A DNA stretch of 64,000 nt, taken from assembly GCA_029207755.1 (NCBI GenBank), contig JARCOQ010000002.1, positions 55,393,172 through 55,457,171 of the forward strand. The letters run 5' to 3'. Positions 36,601 through 48,790 of the stretch are shown one piece after another (the stretch's first letter is position 1; each line of letters opens with the position of its first letter). The DNA is from Chamaea fasciata. Its lineage: Eukaryota; Chordata; Aves; Passeriformes; Sylviidae. The notes beneath the pieces are model-generated. The model searched no databases, was not told where the DNA came from, and saw only the letters and a program-made list of their open reading frames with translations. The position numbers and the translations under genes were made by a program.

Positions 36601-39600
36601 TTAATAAGGTTATAAAATGGAAATTAATCTTCATTTTCCAAATGTGTAGCAAGTTACATAATCCAATATTGTCTTCATTCTGGAGGAGGCTGTTTAACTT
36701 GAATTTCTTTGTCAAATACCATGCAGACAAGCTCATGTGGTGGTAGCATTAACTAATGATGGAGTTATCCAGATATATAGTTTTGTCATTAACTTGGAAT
36801 TGTTTTCAGTAGAGAAAGAACACATGTCTGAAGAGAAGAAAGCATGCTATTTTTGCAATTAGCTCATATAACCCCTCATATAACCCCTGTGCTCATCATG
36901 CTTTGTGTAAGATCCAGGGTGACCAACTGTAGGTCATTTATGTGAGAACAAAGACCCTGGGGCTGAGAGCCAGTTTATTAAGATAATACTGTGGTGTGAA
37001 GATCAACTGTCACAGCAGTTGCCAATGGAAGCATGTCTGTATTTATTGAATGCTTGCATAAATAAGAGTTGCTTGGGTTGGGATGTTTTGAACGCTAAAG
37101 GATGGGGAAAATAACCAGATAAGTGGTGCTGGGAGCACGGAGCTGACCTCACCTTGTTTTTTGCAGGTTCTCCTTTAGTGGTGGTGGCTCTGTGGATTTT
37201 CTGTTTCAAGGTTGAGTGCCTGCCATTTTGATTATGGGAGGTTAATTATTTTTGTCCTTTAATCATCCACCTATTTTCATTAAAATGAAGAGACCTCTGC
37301 CAGTTTCAGTCACTCTTAACCAATGTCACTCAAAGTTAGCAAAGAAAAGGGAGAAACAGATGAAGTTGCAGACAGAGCATCATTTAAGATTCATTCCCAG
37401 GATGTAGGGCTAAAAAGTATTTTTCCCAGATGTTTCTCTTTCCAGACAGAAAAAAGAAAAGTTGGATTGAATTCTTTCATCCATGTCAAAGAGTACAAAG
37501 TGTGTTGTCATTTGATGTTGCCTCAGTGTATTTGTCACTGGGAAGCCCAGAGCAATGTGCTTTCTAAATGGTTTATGAGAAATGGGCATACAGTCTATTT
37601 AAAACAAAATAAACTTGTTGCTTTTATCTGTTAAATCAAAACAAAGCTGCTCTTGTTTCAGACTACTCGATGACCTTAGCATGTGTCTAATAGCACATCT
37701 GGTGCACTGTTACTAACCATAGTAAGAGAAGCAAGTTCTTTGTCACAGTGCCTCATAAAGCATTTTCTGTGTACGTTTTTCTACTAAAAATCTTTGATAA
37801 TCTGTCATTAAATATGAAAGCTCCTTATTTCAGCTTAACAAGAACATCAGATTCTTCTCCTCAAAGCACAAAGAAAACTCTGTGCTTAAGATGCAGTTTT
37901 GCAAACCCTTCCCCCTTCTTGAAACATTCATATGGAAATACACCATTAACTGTGAAATTCCCTAGCAACCTTAACAGCCTAGAAGAAGAGATCCAAATCC
38001 CAGGAATACTCAGTTCTCAAGAGCATTTGTACTGTCTATTGTTAATATTCATTATATTCTAATAAGTGATTTGATAAATCCTTTTGAGGGTCTCTCCTAT
38101 TTTTTTCTCTCCATTCCAGTGGTTATTTTGTTGGAACAGTGCAATATTCCCACTGGTGGGAAGTGGAACCCAAAGCTTCTTGCCATCTCTCCTAGAAAGG
38201 CTTCAAAAATCCACTTCATGGTGATTCCTTTGCTAATTTCTTTGCCAGTCCATAGTTTATTTATTTATTTTTCTTTTTTAGTGATGAGTAAGTCTTTGAC
38301 TTACTTGATAGAGGAATTATTAGTACTTTATAGCATAATAAATTGCTTGCTAACTCAGCTTAGGGAGAGAAGTCATTCTTTCAAATACATGGTGGCAGTA
38401 ATATGTAATACCTTGATGGGTTTTCTACCTCTTAATTCTCTTACCTAGTAAAGACTAGTCATCCTTACAAATCCAGAGCTGATGCTATAGTATGCAGTAT
38501 CTCAGGTGTCTCAGCGCAGAAAATCATTCAGGCATTGCTTTAGCTCATCCTTAATCCCACAGGATCTGAGAGCTTCTGGCAAAAGAATCCCACTGCTTGA
38601 TGGAGGCAGGGCTGAACCCTAAAATGAAATAAAATGAAACTTCATTAGCCAATGAAATTAAATTCAATAACTTTTATTCCAGCTCTGGTTTCTATAGTAA
38701 TTTTTGAGATGGAATGTAGAGCTGTGGTTGTTTGTTGGGGTTCATTTCGTTTGTTTGTTTGTATGGACTTTTTCTGGTTGGTTGATTTTGGTGTTTTTTT
38801 AAATTTTAAGGGTCCCTTCTCTGAGGTATGTCTGCCTCTCTATCACTTTTTGTCTTCTTTCATTTTTGTAATCCTCCTTTCTCCTTTTTTTTATGTCTGT
38901 CTGTCCTGTGTCTTTTTACCACAACCTCTATTTTTTTTTTATTTCAGATGTGTTATTTTTTGTTTAATGCACTATCTTCTCTATTGCTTTCCTTTTCTTT
39001 GCTCTCTTCAGCTCTTTTGCTTGCTTTCCTCACTATTTTATATTTTGAGGCTCTGTCCTGAAAATTCTAATTAATTTATTTTTACAGGGATAGAATTGTA
39101 GACTACTCTAGATTTCCTTTTTTGTATCTGTGCAAGTGATAGAAATGTGCCCATGTCATGAAGCAAAGATGGGTAGTGGATGTAGCCCAGCAGTGCTGTA
39201 TGGCCACACTTAATTTCTTTTTGTTCGAAGGCTTAGAAACTCAAGTTTCGCTCTTGAGTTCAGGGCTCAGGTAGGCTTTCCTGTCACCTTGCTCTCAAAA
39301 GCAATTTTCTAATAGTAATCTCTTTTTCGCTCCTTGCATTATGTAAGATCAGTTGTATAGGAGGCTACCCACATCTCTTTAAGTGTAATAGTTTTGTGCA
39401 GTTTGTCAGAATGTTCATGTTTTTGCACAAAGAATGCTTTGCTTTTATATAGGGGTCCTTAATCTGAAGCAGTTGTTCCAAAGAAAGGGAAATGTGTGCC
39501 ATTCAGTATGTTTAATTATTTTTAAAGTGGGTAAGTCAATTTGAGAAATGTGGTTATGTACTGCTAAGGTCCGTAATCTTAAATGTTCAGGATATACTCT

Positions 39601-42600
39601 CACATGTCTTAAGTATCAAAATTCGAGTGTGAAATAGGTAGTACTATTGGAAAGCTCAATGAGTGGTGAGTCAAAGTAATTAAGGGAAAGTAAATAATCT
39701 CTGAGCTTCTCATTCCCCATGAAACTAATTTTGTATCCTATCCTTCATGTATTTAAAAATAGTTCCCTGCTAATTCAAGATGCTTGTGTACTATGTCTGT
39801 GAAGAGCACTTCAGTCCTGTTGAAGGGATGGCAGATTAGGCAGTTATTTGCGACAGACTATTTTTTTTATTTTAAGAGCGACTTTCATTTGGGCAATCTA
39901 AGTGAACAAATCTTGCTGGAAAATTAGCTTGATGTGCAGCAAGGCAGAAGGTGATCAGCCAATCATTTTGTGAGGGTTTGTGACAAGGAAACATCTGGTT
40001 TTGTCTTTAAATGGTTACAGGTGACTACTTTCCCAACAAAGATGAGCTTTTCTTCTCAGTCTAGTCATGGCTTAAATGTTCTGCCATACATGCTTTCCTG
40101 TTTTACCTCTACTGTTTGTAATATAGATGATTTTATTTTCTTCCCTAGACTAATAAAGTGTGCCTTGGGAGAGGAATGGGATATATTAGAAGGACTAGAC
40201 TGCTCTGGAGCTGCAGTTCTGCTGTGCAGGGATCTGACAGTGGTCTGACAGGAGAGTGACAAGGTTGCACTGTCAACTCCATCAGTATCTTGAGTAGTTA
40301 TCTTAAGAGGGCTAATAAATCTCCATGACATGTCTCCAGGTTTCTGTGCCGAAGAAAATGAATATAATTTCTTTATTTATTTCTGTGACATTCTGCTCAG
40401 GAACTCCTGAGGTCTTCTGTTGCCCAAAGAGGCATAATGCATATGTAGATTTATTTTTTTCTTATTCAGGATGGTGCAGGTAGTGAAATGAGGCAGCAAG
40501 GCTGAAATAGCAAATTTGTGTGTACAGTGTGCATGAAGCATGGTGCTGTGCTGAAATGTGTGGAGGGAGCACACGGACTCGCTCTGGGCATGTAACATAA
40601 CTGTAAGAATTAGCAGCTTATGCAGTATGTGTAGTGCAACCCCTTGGGCTCTGAACTGCCTGCCTCAGGTGTCGTGAGGATCTGCTCAGCGTGCAGGAAC
40701 CCTGCAATTACAAGGTTCAGTCATAGCAGAGTTACATGCCTAAAGTAGACAGTGTAGATGTATTCCCTCGCATCAGATGGGGATGCATGTGTAGCTTATT
40801 AAATAAGTATGCTAACCTGTTTGAAAGCGAGTTTAGAGGAGCTGAAGGTGGTCCCTTTTTTTTTCCAGATCTGCAGCCTTCCAACATGGGCTGGTAAAGC
40901 TTTTTTTTTTCTTTTTAATGAATGTTAACAGAGACTTTCTGGTTAATTAACTGCAGATCCTTGTGCAAACGTAAAAGGACTGGAACTTTATGCATGTGTC
41001 CTGCTGTCATCCTCATGCCCTCTGAAATCACTGAGGAGTTTGGTGCAGAAAAAGTCAGTTCTTGGACAGAGCCCTGCAGATTTGGAGAAAAAAAATAAAA
41101 CTATCAGTTAGTGTTCTTGAGAGCAGGCAAACCTATTCAATGTAGAGGGAATTCTGTGACCTGTTATCTAGAGCAGGAAACTTGCTTTTTATTAATCAAT
41201 CAAACAAAATGATGAAAATAATAGGAAAAGTGACTTGAGGGAGGGAAAAGTAGAGTTAAGGAATATTAGTAGGCAGCTGGTACTGCTTGTGAAAACAGAC
41301 TATTCTTAAAGCTTTCATAGGCTTTGTATAGTGTATAGGAAAAAAAAGTTGCTCTTTTTCTTCCAGGGAGAAGCCATGATTTTATCTCAGTAATTGAAAA
41401 TAATGTCTGAAGTTGTTCTTAACTAAATTTACATGAACCCCTTTTATAATCTGTTGTTATCTTTCAAGGAATTTCTCAATAAATTGTGCTGCCTGTGCTT
41501 GGATGGCATGATCCTATATAGAAAACAAGGCCAAGCACATCCTATCCATGACTCAAAGAGCATCATTTCTAGCCTTATTATGATGCCATTTGGCAGTGAT
41601 GCTGTAGTTAAAGGTGCTTGTTGGTGTTTCTGTTATAAATTGTGTATGCTTGAAGACTTCATTCCTGCCAGGCAGAAGCCTGACTAGCTATTTACTTATT
41701 CATCTTTATTCCCTTCATTAAAAATCCCTAAGTGAAGAACAGTTCTGAATTTCTTTGATCATATCGGTTAATCTATCAGTCTATTTGTTACAAAAATGCT
41801 ATGCTTTTCTTTCATTTCAAAGCTTTCTTCTGTTGTGCAACACGTGTGGTAACTGGTTGGTGACTTGCATCACTCTGCACTGTGAGTTGCTCAAAGAAAG
41901 CCATGCCTTTGAAAGAGTGGAAAAGAAACACCAGAACATGTGGAATTGTCTAAGTTGAGCAATCTGTGCACAGTTACATCTGCAAGCAGAGATGGTTTCA
42001 GTTGTCTTGGTTGCTGCAACTGGGCAATATTAATACAAGGACTTCTTGCTTCCTAGGGAACATTGCCAAGTTCCTCACAGTTCCGTGAACACTGAGCCAT
42101 CCCTCTAGACATTATTCAGTAGGCATATCTGTCACACTTGCATTAATATACATTACCTATTCTGTCATTTCCTGCTGCATAATGACCAGTGCTAGATCCA
42201 GTTGTACTTCTGTGTTTTTGGAAAAAATGGGAAAAAAACCCAACTAGACTCAACTAGCAAATGCTTTTAAGCAGCTTCCTCTAAAAAAATGCACAGTGAG
42301 TTTAAAAAAAAAAAATGGTTAATGTGGGATTTTTTCAAAGCATCTCCTATTTGGAATGTTTTTTTCTTTTTTAATTTGGCAAAGGGCCTCATCTGAAGTC
42401 TGTTGAACTTAGTGAGTATTTTCTGAGTGACCTTCTAATGTCTGTTCAAGGCTGTGGAGGCCCCCAAAGTGGTAATGCTGAGAGTTGTAACTGGCCCTAT
42501 AAATCTCAGTGGGTCATTAATTCTAAATCTCAATAATGTTAAGACCAGGATGCATGTAAATGAAGCAGAGTAATGAGCATAGTAGGAAGATTTATTAGAA

Positions 42601-42888
42601 GCATTTTCTTGCTTTGCTTTGCCCAGTAGTAGAAATTGTAGTTTTGTCATGGAAACTTGCTTTCTACCTTATCATCAATTCCCATATATCACCTACGTGG
42701 TTTTGGAAATTTATAAATGCATCTTCGTGGGGGAGATGTCTGGGTATTTTCTTCTTTGCCCATCAGAAGAATAGAACATGACTTGTAAATCTCTGTAAGA
42801 TGAATATGAGGTCCTCAATTCTAAAAATTTAACTGGATAAAACTAATTTTCAAAATGTTATTGCATATAAAACACTTGGTCCTAATAA

Positions 42889-43093
42889 TCATGGAATCAT
42901 AGAATGGTTTGGGTTGGAAGGAACCTTAAAGATCATCTAGTTCCAATCCCCCTGCCATGGCAGGTATATCACTCGCTAGACCAGGTTACTCAGAGCCCCA
43001 TGCAGGGGCTTGAACACTTCCAGGGATGGAACATCCACAATTTCTGTAGCCAGCCTGTTTCCAGTGTGATATCACTGCCATAGTGAAGAAGAG
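42889..43093 (-). mobile_element. CR1 LINE 3'-end fragment
   Basis: Antisense CR1. On the plus strand it starts with 'tcatggaatcatagaatggt' and 'gggttggaaggaaccttaaa', continues through 'gatcatctagttccaatccc', 'tgccatggcagg' and 'cttgaacacttccagggatgg', and fades at about 43093 ('catagtgaagaag'). It belongs to the common bird CR1 type whose 3' end is the repeated 'attctatga'. It is well preserved except for a rearranged stretch after 43050. Confidence 0.95.
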
Positions 43094-46000
43094 ACAGTTC
43101 AAATTTTAAAGCATACATGTGAGTTTTGGCTTGGGTCTGTGGGGACAGGATCCTGAAGTGTGCAGTGTCTGTACCTGTCACACAGGTACATGTACTCAGG
43201 AGATGCCCATATCAAAGTGAGCTATGAATTCACCGTCTCTGCAAGTACTTAGTGAGAATTGCTATTGAAAGCCTTGTTGTTACACAGTGTGACCAGAAAG
43301 CCTTTTCAGTGCGTTCCTTTTGAAAAAGAAAGAAAAAAAACAAAGAAAAGAAAATCTTACTTGGCTTGGCTCAGTAAGAACGTTTGTCTTGTTTCCCCCA
43401 ATCAGAAATGATTTTAATATGTCCTTATCTCATGTTGGGGATGGTTGCTGCTATATTAGTGCATAAACAAGGACTCGAAAAAGAAAATTCATCAATGCAG
43501 TGGTGTGGATTTTATCCTATGTCTTTTGATTGCCAGCTGTGTCTCTAACCCATTCTAATGTCCCTTTTCCACTTTCCCTTGGTACAATTTACCTTCCTTT
43601 GCTTCAGTCCTCTGACAGGGATTGTTCAGAGAGAGAATCTTTGCACCACTCCTTCAAGGCGAAAAGATCCCCAAATGTATCCTAGCATAAACATAGCACT
43701 GGGAGGAAACAGTTAAGATAAAAAAAATACAAAAACACACAAAGAATAAAAAAAAAAAATCAAGCTTCTAAAAATGAAACGGGAAATTTATGTGAGAAAT
43801 TGAGTATTGGTATTTTTATGTAATCTGAGGTGGAAAGGGAATTTTTTGATATCCCATACTGTTCTGATATAACAGCACATTCAAGTCTTCTGAAACATGT
43901 ATTTGTCATCATATCTACTTCTATTTATTATTGAAAAGAAAATTTATGAAAGCTTATTGCTTGGTCTCTGGCTTTTCTGTGCAAAGGTAGGTGTATTGCC
44001 ATACCAGTTCTGAGAGACTTTGTTAGGGATTATCCTTACAAATGCTGCTTAGACGCTTAGCAGCAATGGGGGCTCAGGTGGGAGGAAAAGAAAAGCCAGG
44101 GTTTGTGTGTGTGCAAGCACTTCCCTCTGTTCTTCAGGAATGAGCTTCAGTTTCATCTGTAATTTTCTGGCAAAGCAGCGACTTTGACTGCTACTTTATT
44201 TGGTTTTTGTATGGTGGATGCCATCAAGCCTTTTACTGTATCTGGAATAGTTATGTATTCTTTTAAAAATCTATCTTGTGTTGGTGCCCCTAATAAACAT
44301 TAGTATTCATACACAAAATACTACATGGTATGCTTAACCTGCCTAAGCTAGAGCCTGACCCAAGGGAAGTGTAAGAGGACCCAAAATAGATCAACTGCTG
44401 CGAATTTCTATTGCAGAGAGCATTAGGCATGCTTTGGTTCTGTTTTGAAACAAGAAAAACTAGGTCAGGATCTGGGATAATGAGGAAAGATGTAGCAAGA
44501 ACCTCTCTGCTGTAGGTGAACCAGAATCTGATTAAGGCCAGTCAGACTATTCTTTGCAAAGAGGGATCAAATTCAGAATAGCTGTCAAGCTGCTTTAAGC
44601 CAAACCTATACTTCTGGTAGAGCATGGGTCTGCTGTGGTTGCAGAAATGGTTGATCTTTGAGAGCTGTCAGCCAGTCATGTTACACCAAATGTTCCCAAA
44701 TAAAAGGTTCTGAAATGTTCATTCTACACATCTAACCAGAACAGATTTACAGTTTTCAAGATAAGTAGTACTTAATTTTGTGTGATAATCTTTTTTTCTG
44801 CCATTTTTGTGCATTTAAATTAGCATACAGTCCCAGGTTCTAGAATAGATAGCACTTTCCCTGCAAAGAGACTAGTCTGGGGATAGTAGAATAGCAAAAC
44901 TCTCTTCTATTTTGCTATTTAGTTTATGAAACCTTGGTTATTGTCTTTCTGTCTATGCCACAGATTTTTTTTTTAAGTTAAAATTATGATAGCATTGGAG
45001 TTAGTGTTGGAGGATGTTCTTCCTTTTTCTAAATTTGAGCTTCCATTTCAGAGATAAGAAGATCAGGATAAGAACATTCACAGGAACAACACACTCCTCT
45101 GGATTGTCATTACAGTCATGGAAAAGAGATGTATGGTGGAACTTCACTTCTGTGGGCTCTATGTGGTGTCATTCCCTTAAATGATATGAATGGGAGAATT
45201 ATCCCAGTGGCTGTTTGTTATGATCCTTCTCTCTGTAAACGTTGTTGCTAATTGCTGTTTGTCATTTTGGAGAGACTATGTTCAAATATATCTTTGATTA
45301 CTCATCTTCCATAGATTTGTGTCTAGGGGGCTTAAAAGTGACAAGAGTACATAATTTAAAAAAATGCACATAAGCATTTTCAGTTCTTATAAGTGAAGGA
45401 AGAAAAGAAGAGGGAAAGTCCTTTTCCTGATTTCAGTTCTTCAATTCCTGCCTCAAACCCTCCATTTCTGCTCCTCTACACTCCTAGTTTTGGTAGGAAA
45501 AGAGGTCCTTTCTCTTGGTGAAAGCCAAGGAAAGGATTCATAACAACTTCATAGTCCAACTATTTTCCTCTGTGTGCAGTATAGTACTTATTTTTCTTTA
45601 TTCTATTTAAAAATTTTGTTGTCAGTTTTTAAGTGTTTTGACTGAATCTTCATTTTTCTCTACATCAAAAAGGTTGGTGTTCCTTTTTCAAGCTCATAGA
45701 AAAACACATCCAAGGGGAGGAAAATGTATAGTTTGTTTCCTCAGAATGCTGCTATGTTGTGATAAGAGTATCATTCTGACTAAGGTTTGATTTCTAATCT
45801 CATTTGTTTGACTGCACAAACTTTTATGTCATATAAATATCACGGGGGATTATTTGCCTCAGTGCAGGGATTTTTTTTTCTGAAAAAGCTTGATTTTTTT
45901 CAGAAACTCCTTGAGCAAGTTGGTTTGGAAACTGTTGTATTTATGTAATCTCAGCATTCTGTTTATGAATTCTGGTTCAGTTGCTTTATCATGGGATGCC

Positions 46001-46559
46001 TCAAGCAATACGCGGTTGGAGCCTGGAGCAAGAGTGATAGATGACCATTAGCTTGATGGTGTCCACTGAAGTGGGAACTACTGGTGCTGGAGTCTTAGGA
46101 AAAGTCTTCAGCCAAAATACTCTGCAGGGAGAGCAGTGGGAACATTCATTATTTTTCCAGAAGCAGAACAAAGTAAGTTTATAAATAAGACCCTGCGGAA
46201 CTTGCTGAACTCCAGGAAGCTAGGCTGACTTCTTCAGGAAAGCAGTTTGCTTTGCATGACTGCCTGTCCTAGAAGGAAGGAAATGTCCCATATGGATGAT
46301 AGGGTAACATGATGTGATTCAGTAGAGTCTTAGAGGGGGAAAAAGCAGTCCCAAATTCCTGTTAGGTGTCTTGTTTCAGTGTACTTTAGGAAAGGGAAGC
46401 AGAGAAACACAAGTCTAAGTAAGGTAAAACTGACTGTGTTAGCTCTGAGCTATAAATTCTCTATGTCTATAAGAACATAGTTAGGAGAGGGTGTGATTTA
46501 TCTAGCATGTTGTTTTTGGTATCTTTGTATTTCCAGATCACATTTCTTTGAAGAAATAA
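43094..46559 (+). other. Presumed intron, no feature recognised
   Basis: About 3.5 kb of AT-rich DNA with short A runs (about 43335 and 43745) and T runs. No splice-bounded coding segment, LTR or CR1 end was seen. Confidence 0.5.
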
Positions 46560-48790
46560 AGGATGGGAGGGCTATCCAAAATGCATGTGACACATGGTTC
46601 AGGTAGAGAGCAAGGACTGCCTACTATAGGCTGCTTAGGGATACCCTGGCTGGATGTCTTTGGACCTGGATAGTTATCTGGGAAACTATCCAACCAACCT
46701 TTTATGGCCAAGCACATTCTAAACAAGATGGCCCAGCATCCTGTCCAGCCAAATCTTAGAAGTGTCTAATGTTGGGAAATCTACCACTTCCCTGAAGAAA
46801 TTATTCCTGTGTATGGTTGTTTTTGTTGTGAAAAACGTTCTTCTTCTGTCTTATTGTAATCTCCCCAGGAGTAACTTGTACTCATTACCCCTTATCTTTT
46901 CAGTGTGACTCATTGTAAAAGGGATCTTCATCATCTTTATAGCCACCCTTTAAATACCGGAACATGGTGAAAAGGTCTCCCCTAGGCCTTCTTTCCACAA
47001 GGCTGAACAAAGCTTCCAGGAAGGCTGAGAGAATTGCCTTTCTTCTTGTGCTGGGCTTCCCAGTCCTTTCATCACCTTTGTGGCCCATCTCTGGGCCTTC
47101 TTGATCCTGTCCACATCTATTTTGCTTAGTGAGGTCCAAAACTGAGCACAGTATTCCAGTGTGGCCTGACAAGTGCTGAGTAGATTGGGACAATGCCTTC
47201 TTTATATCTGCTTGGGGATGCCCTTGAGGATGCATCTTGTTGGCTTCTTTTGCCACAGCAGCTGCACACCATTCATTTCTATTGAGCTGCTTGCCCACCA
47301 GAACCCCCAGCTCTTTTCCACAGAGCTGCTCCCCAGCTGGGGAGATCCCAGCCTGTGCTGCACTGCTGGATTATACTTCCCCTGGTGCAATTTTTTACAT
47401 TTATCTTTGGTGAACTTCATAAGGTTCTCATTAGCCTACTCTTACAGCCTATCCAGGTCTTCCTGTGGAATGGCTCTCCCTTACAAAGTGCCCGCTTCCC
47501 TGCTCAGTTTGATATCTTTGGCAGATTTCATTCAGCTGCACTTGATCCCATCATCCAGATCACTTATGAGGACATTAAACAGCATTATGCCTAGTACTGA
47601 TCCCTGGGAGACCCCACAGGTTGCCAGCTTGTAAAGGAGCTCTTTACCATCACCTTCTGAGTGCTGGTGGTCAGCCAGTTTCCCACCCACCTCATGGACC
47701 AGTTGTTTAGACCTCAATGCATCAGTTTCTCAAGGAGGAAGCAATAGGAAACTGTACTGATAGTCTTGGAGAAATCCAGGTAGACAATATCCATTGCTTA
47801 ACCCATATCAACCGAGCAGGTTTCTTTGTCAGAGAATGTGTTTAGGTTTGTCAAACGTGTTTCGTCGACATGTATATTGCCCTTGGTGAATCCATGCTGA
47901 TCTTTCCCAGTTATGTGCTTCATCTGACTTGTGATAGCCCCCATGAAGATTTGTTCCATAACTTTTCAAGTGAATGAAGTACAATGAATGAACCTTTTAT
48001 TTTTTTGGATACTCCTCTAAGTCCTTCTCAAAAATGGGAGTGATGTAAGCCTTCTTCCAGTCTTCTGGGATGTCCCCCAAACTGCATGACTTCTTAAAAA
48101 TTATGGAGAACAATATGATGTCAGCCAGCTCTCTTCACACCCTCAGGAGAATATTTTCAGGGCCCATGGATTTGTTGGGTCAAGCTCAAGTTCACAAACC
48201 AACTCTTCCATCACTGACAGTGTCTCTGCGTTTGCATTATCTGGCTTTTTGTTTCCAAGGCTTGGGGCCCAACACTGTTGGTGGTGACAGAGGCAAAGAA
48301 AAAGTTGAGAACCTATGCCTTGTCACTGTTGTTAGTGACTAATTCATCTTTCCTGTTTAACAGCAGGTGAATATTTTAGTTTTGTACCTGCCTTTTGTTT
48401 ATGTATTTGAGGAACTCTTTCTTGTAGCTTTCTGCATCTTGGGAATATTTCCATTTCAGCTGAGCTGTTGCTTTTCTATTTGCATCTTTGACACCATTTC
48501 TACAACCACAGCAGATTCCTGACACTTGCCCTGTAGTTCTCAACTGGTGTTTGTCCACTTGTCCATCTCTGCTATGCTCCGCTTGGTTTTGAACTGGCTC
48601 AGAGGGTCACAGTTAAGCCAAAGGGATCTCTTGGTCCTTCTGCTTCCCTTACCTTTAAAGGGGATGGACTCTCTGTGCTTCCAGGAGAGCATTCTTGAAA
48701 AACTCCAGCACTCACTACCTCTTTCATGCTCCATGGAAGCCTTCAGTGGAATCCCTCCCAAACACTGCTTAGTTCTGAATACTTACTTCA
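46560..48790 (-). mobile_element. Degenerate CR1-family LINE, ORF2 reverse transcriptase region
   Basis: About 2.2 kb of CR1 ORF2 on the minus strand, 5'-truncated within the linker before the reverse transcriptase domain. Reading leftwards, recognisable blocks are the pre-RT 'YKKEFLKYINKR' (about 48400), 'QHGFTKG'-like (about 47890), 'VYLDFSKT' (about 47775), 'VSQGSVLGIMLFN' with 'LISDLDDGIKCS' (about 47535-47615), a C-terminal 'ERRPRGDLFTMFRYLKGGYK' (about 46940), then 3' UTR-like sequence. The frame is broken repeatedly. At the catalytic FADD position (about 47514-47525) the sequence reads SAKD just after an in-frame stop, so the enzyme is dead. The divergence suggests an old insertion. 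CR1 copies this long are a minority, as most bird copies are short 3' ends. The 3' end near 46560 is not sharply defined. Confidence 0.88.

Larger units (their letters stand above)
25366..42888 (+). other. ENOX1: Presumed first intron of the CpG-island gene, left part
   Basis: No coding exon or recognisable interspersed repeat was found in about 17 kb. Visible items are T22 (26027-26048), T23 (30673-30695), a 13-bp tandem duplication of 'ctcatataacccc' near 36863 and many short A/T runs. None of the short ORFs matches what I know of ENOX1. Intron status depends on the first-exon call. Confidence 0.5.

Noticed and set aside
38652..39074. 140-codon Phe/Leu/Cys-rich open frame resembling membrane segments
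   Set aside because: It is produced by T-rich DNA, has no splice or translation context, and overlaps a second frame of the same composition.
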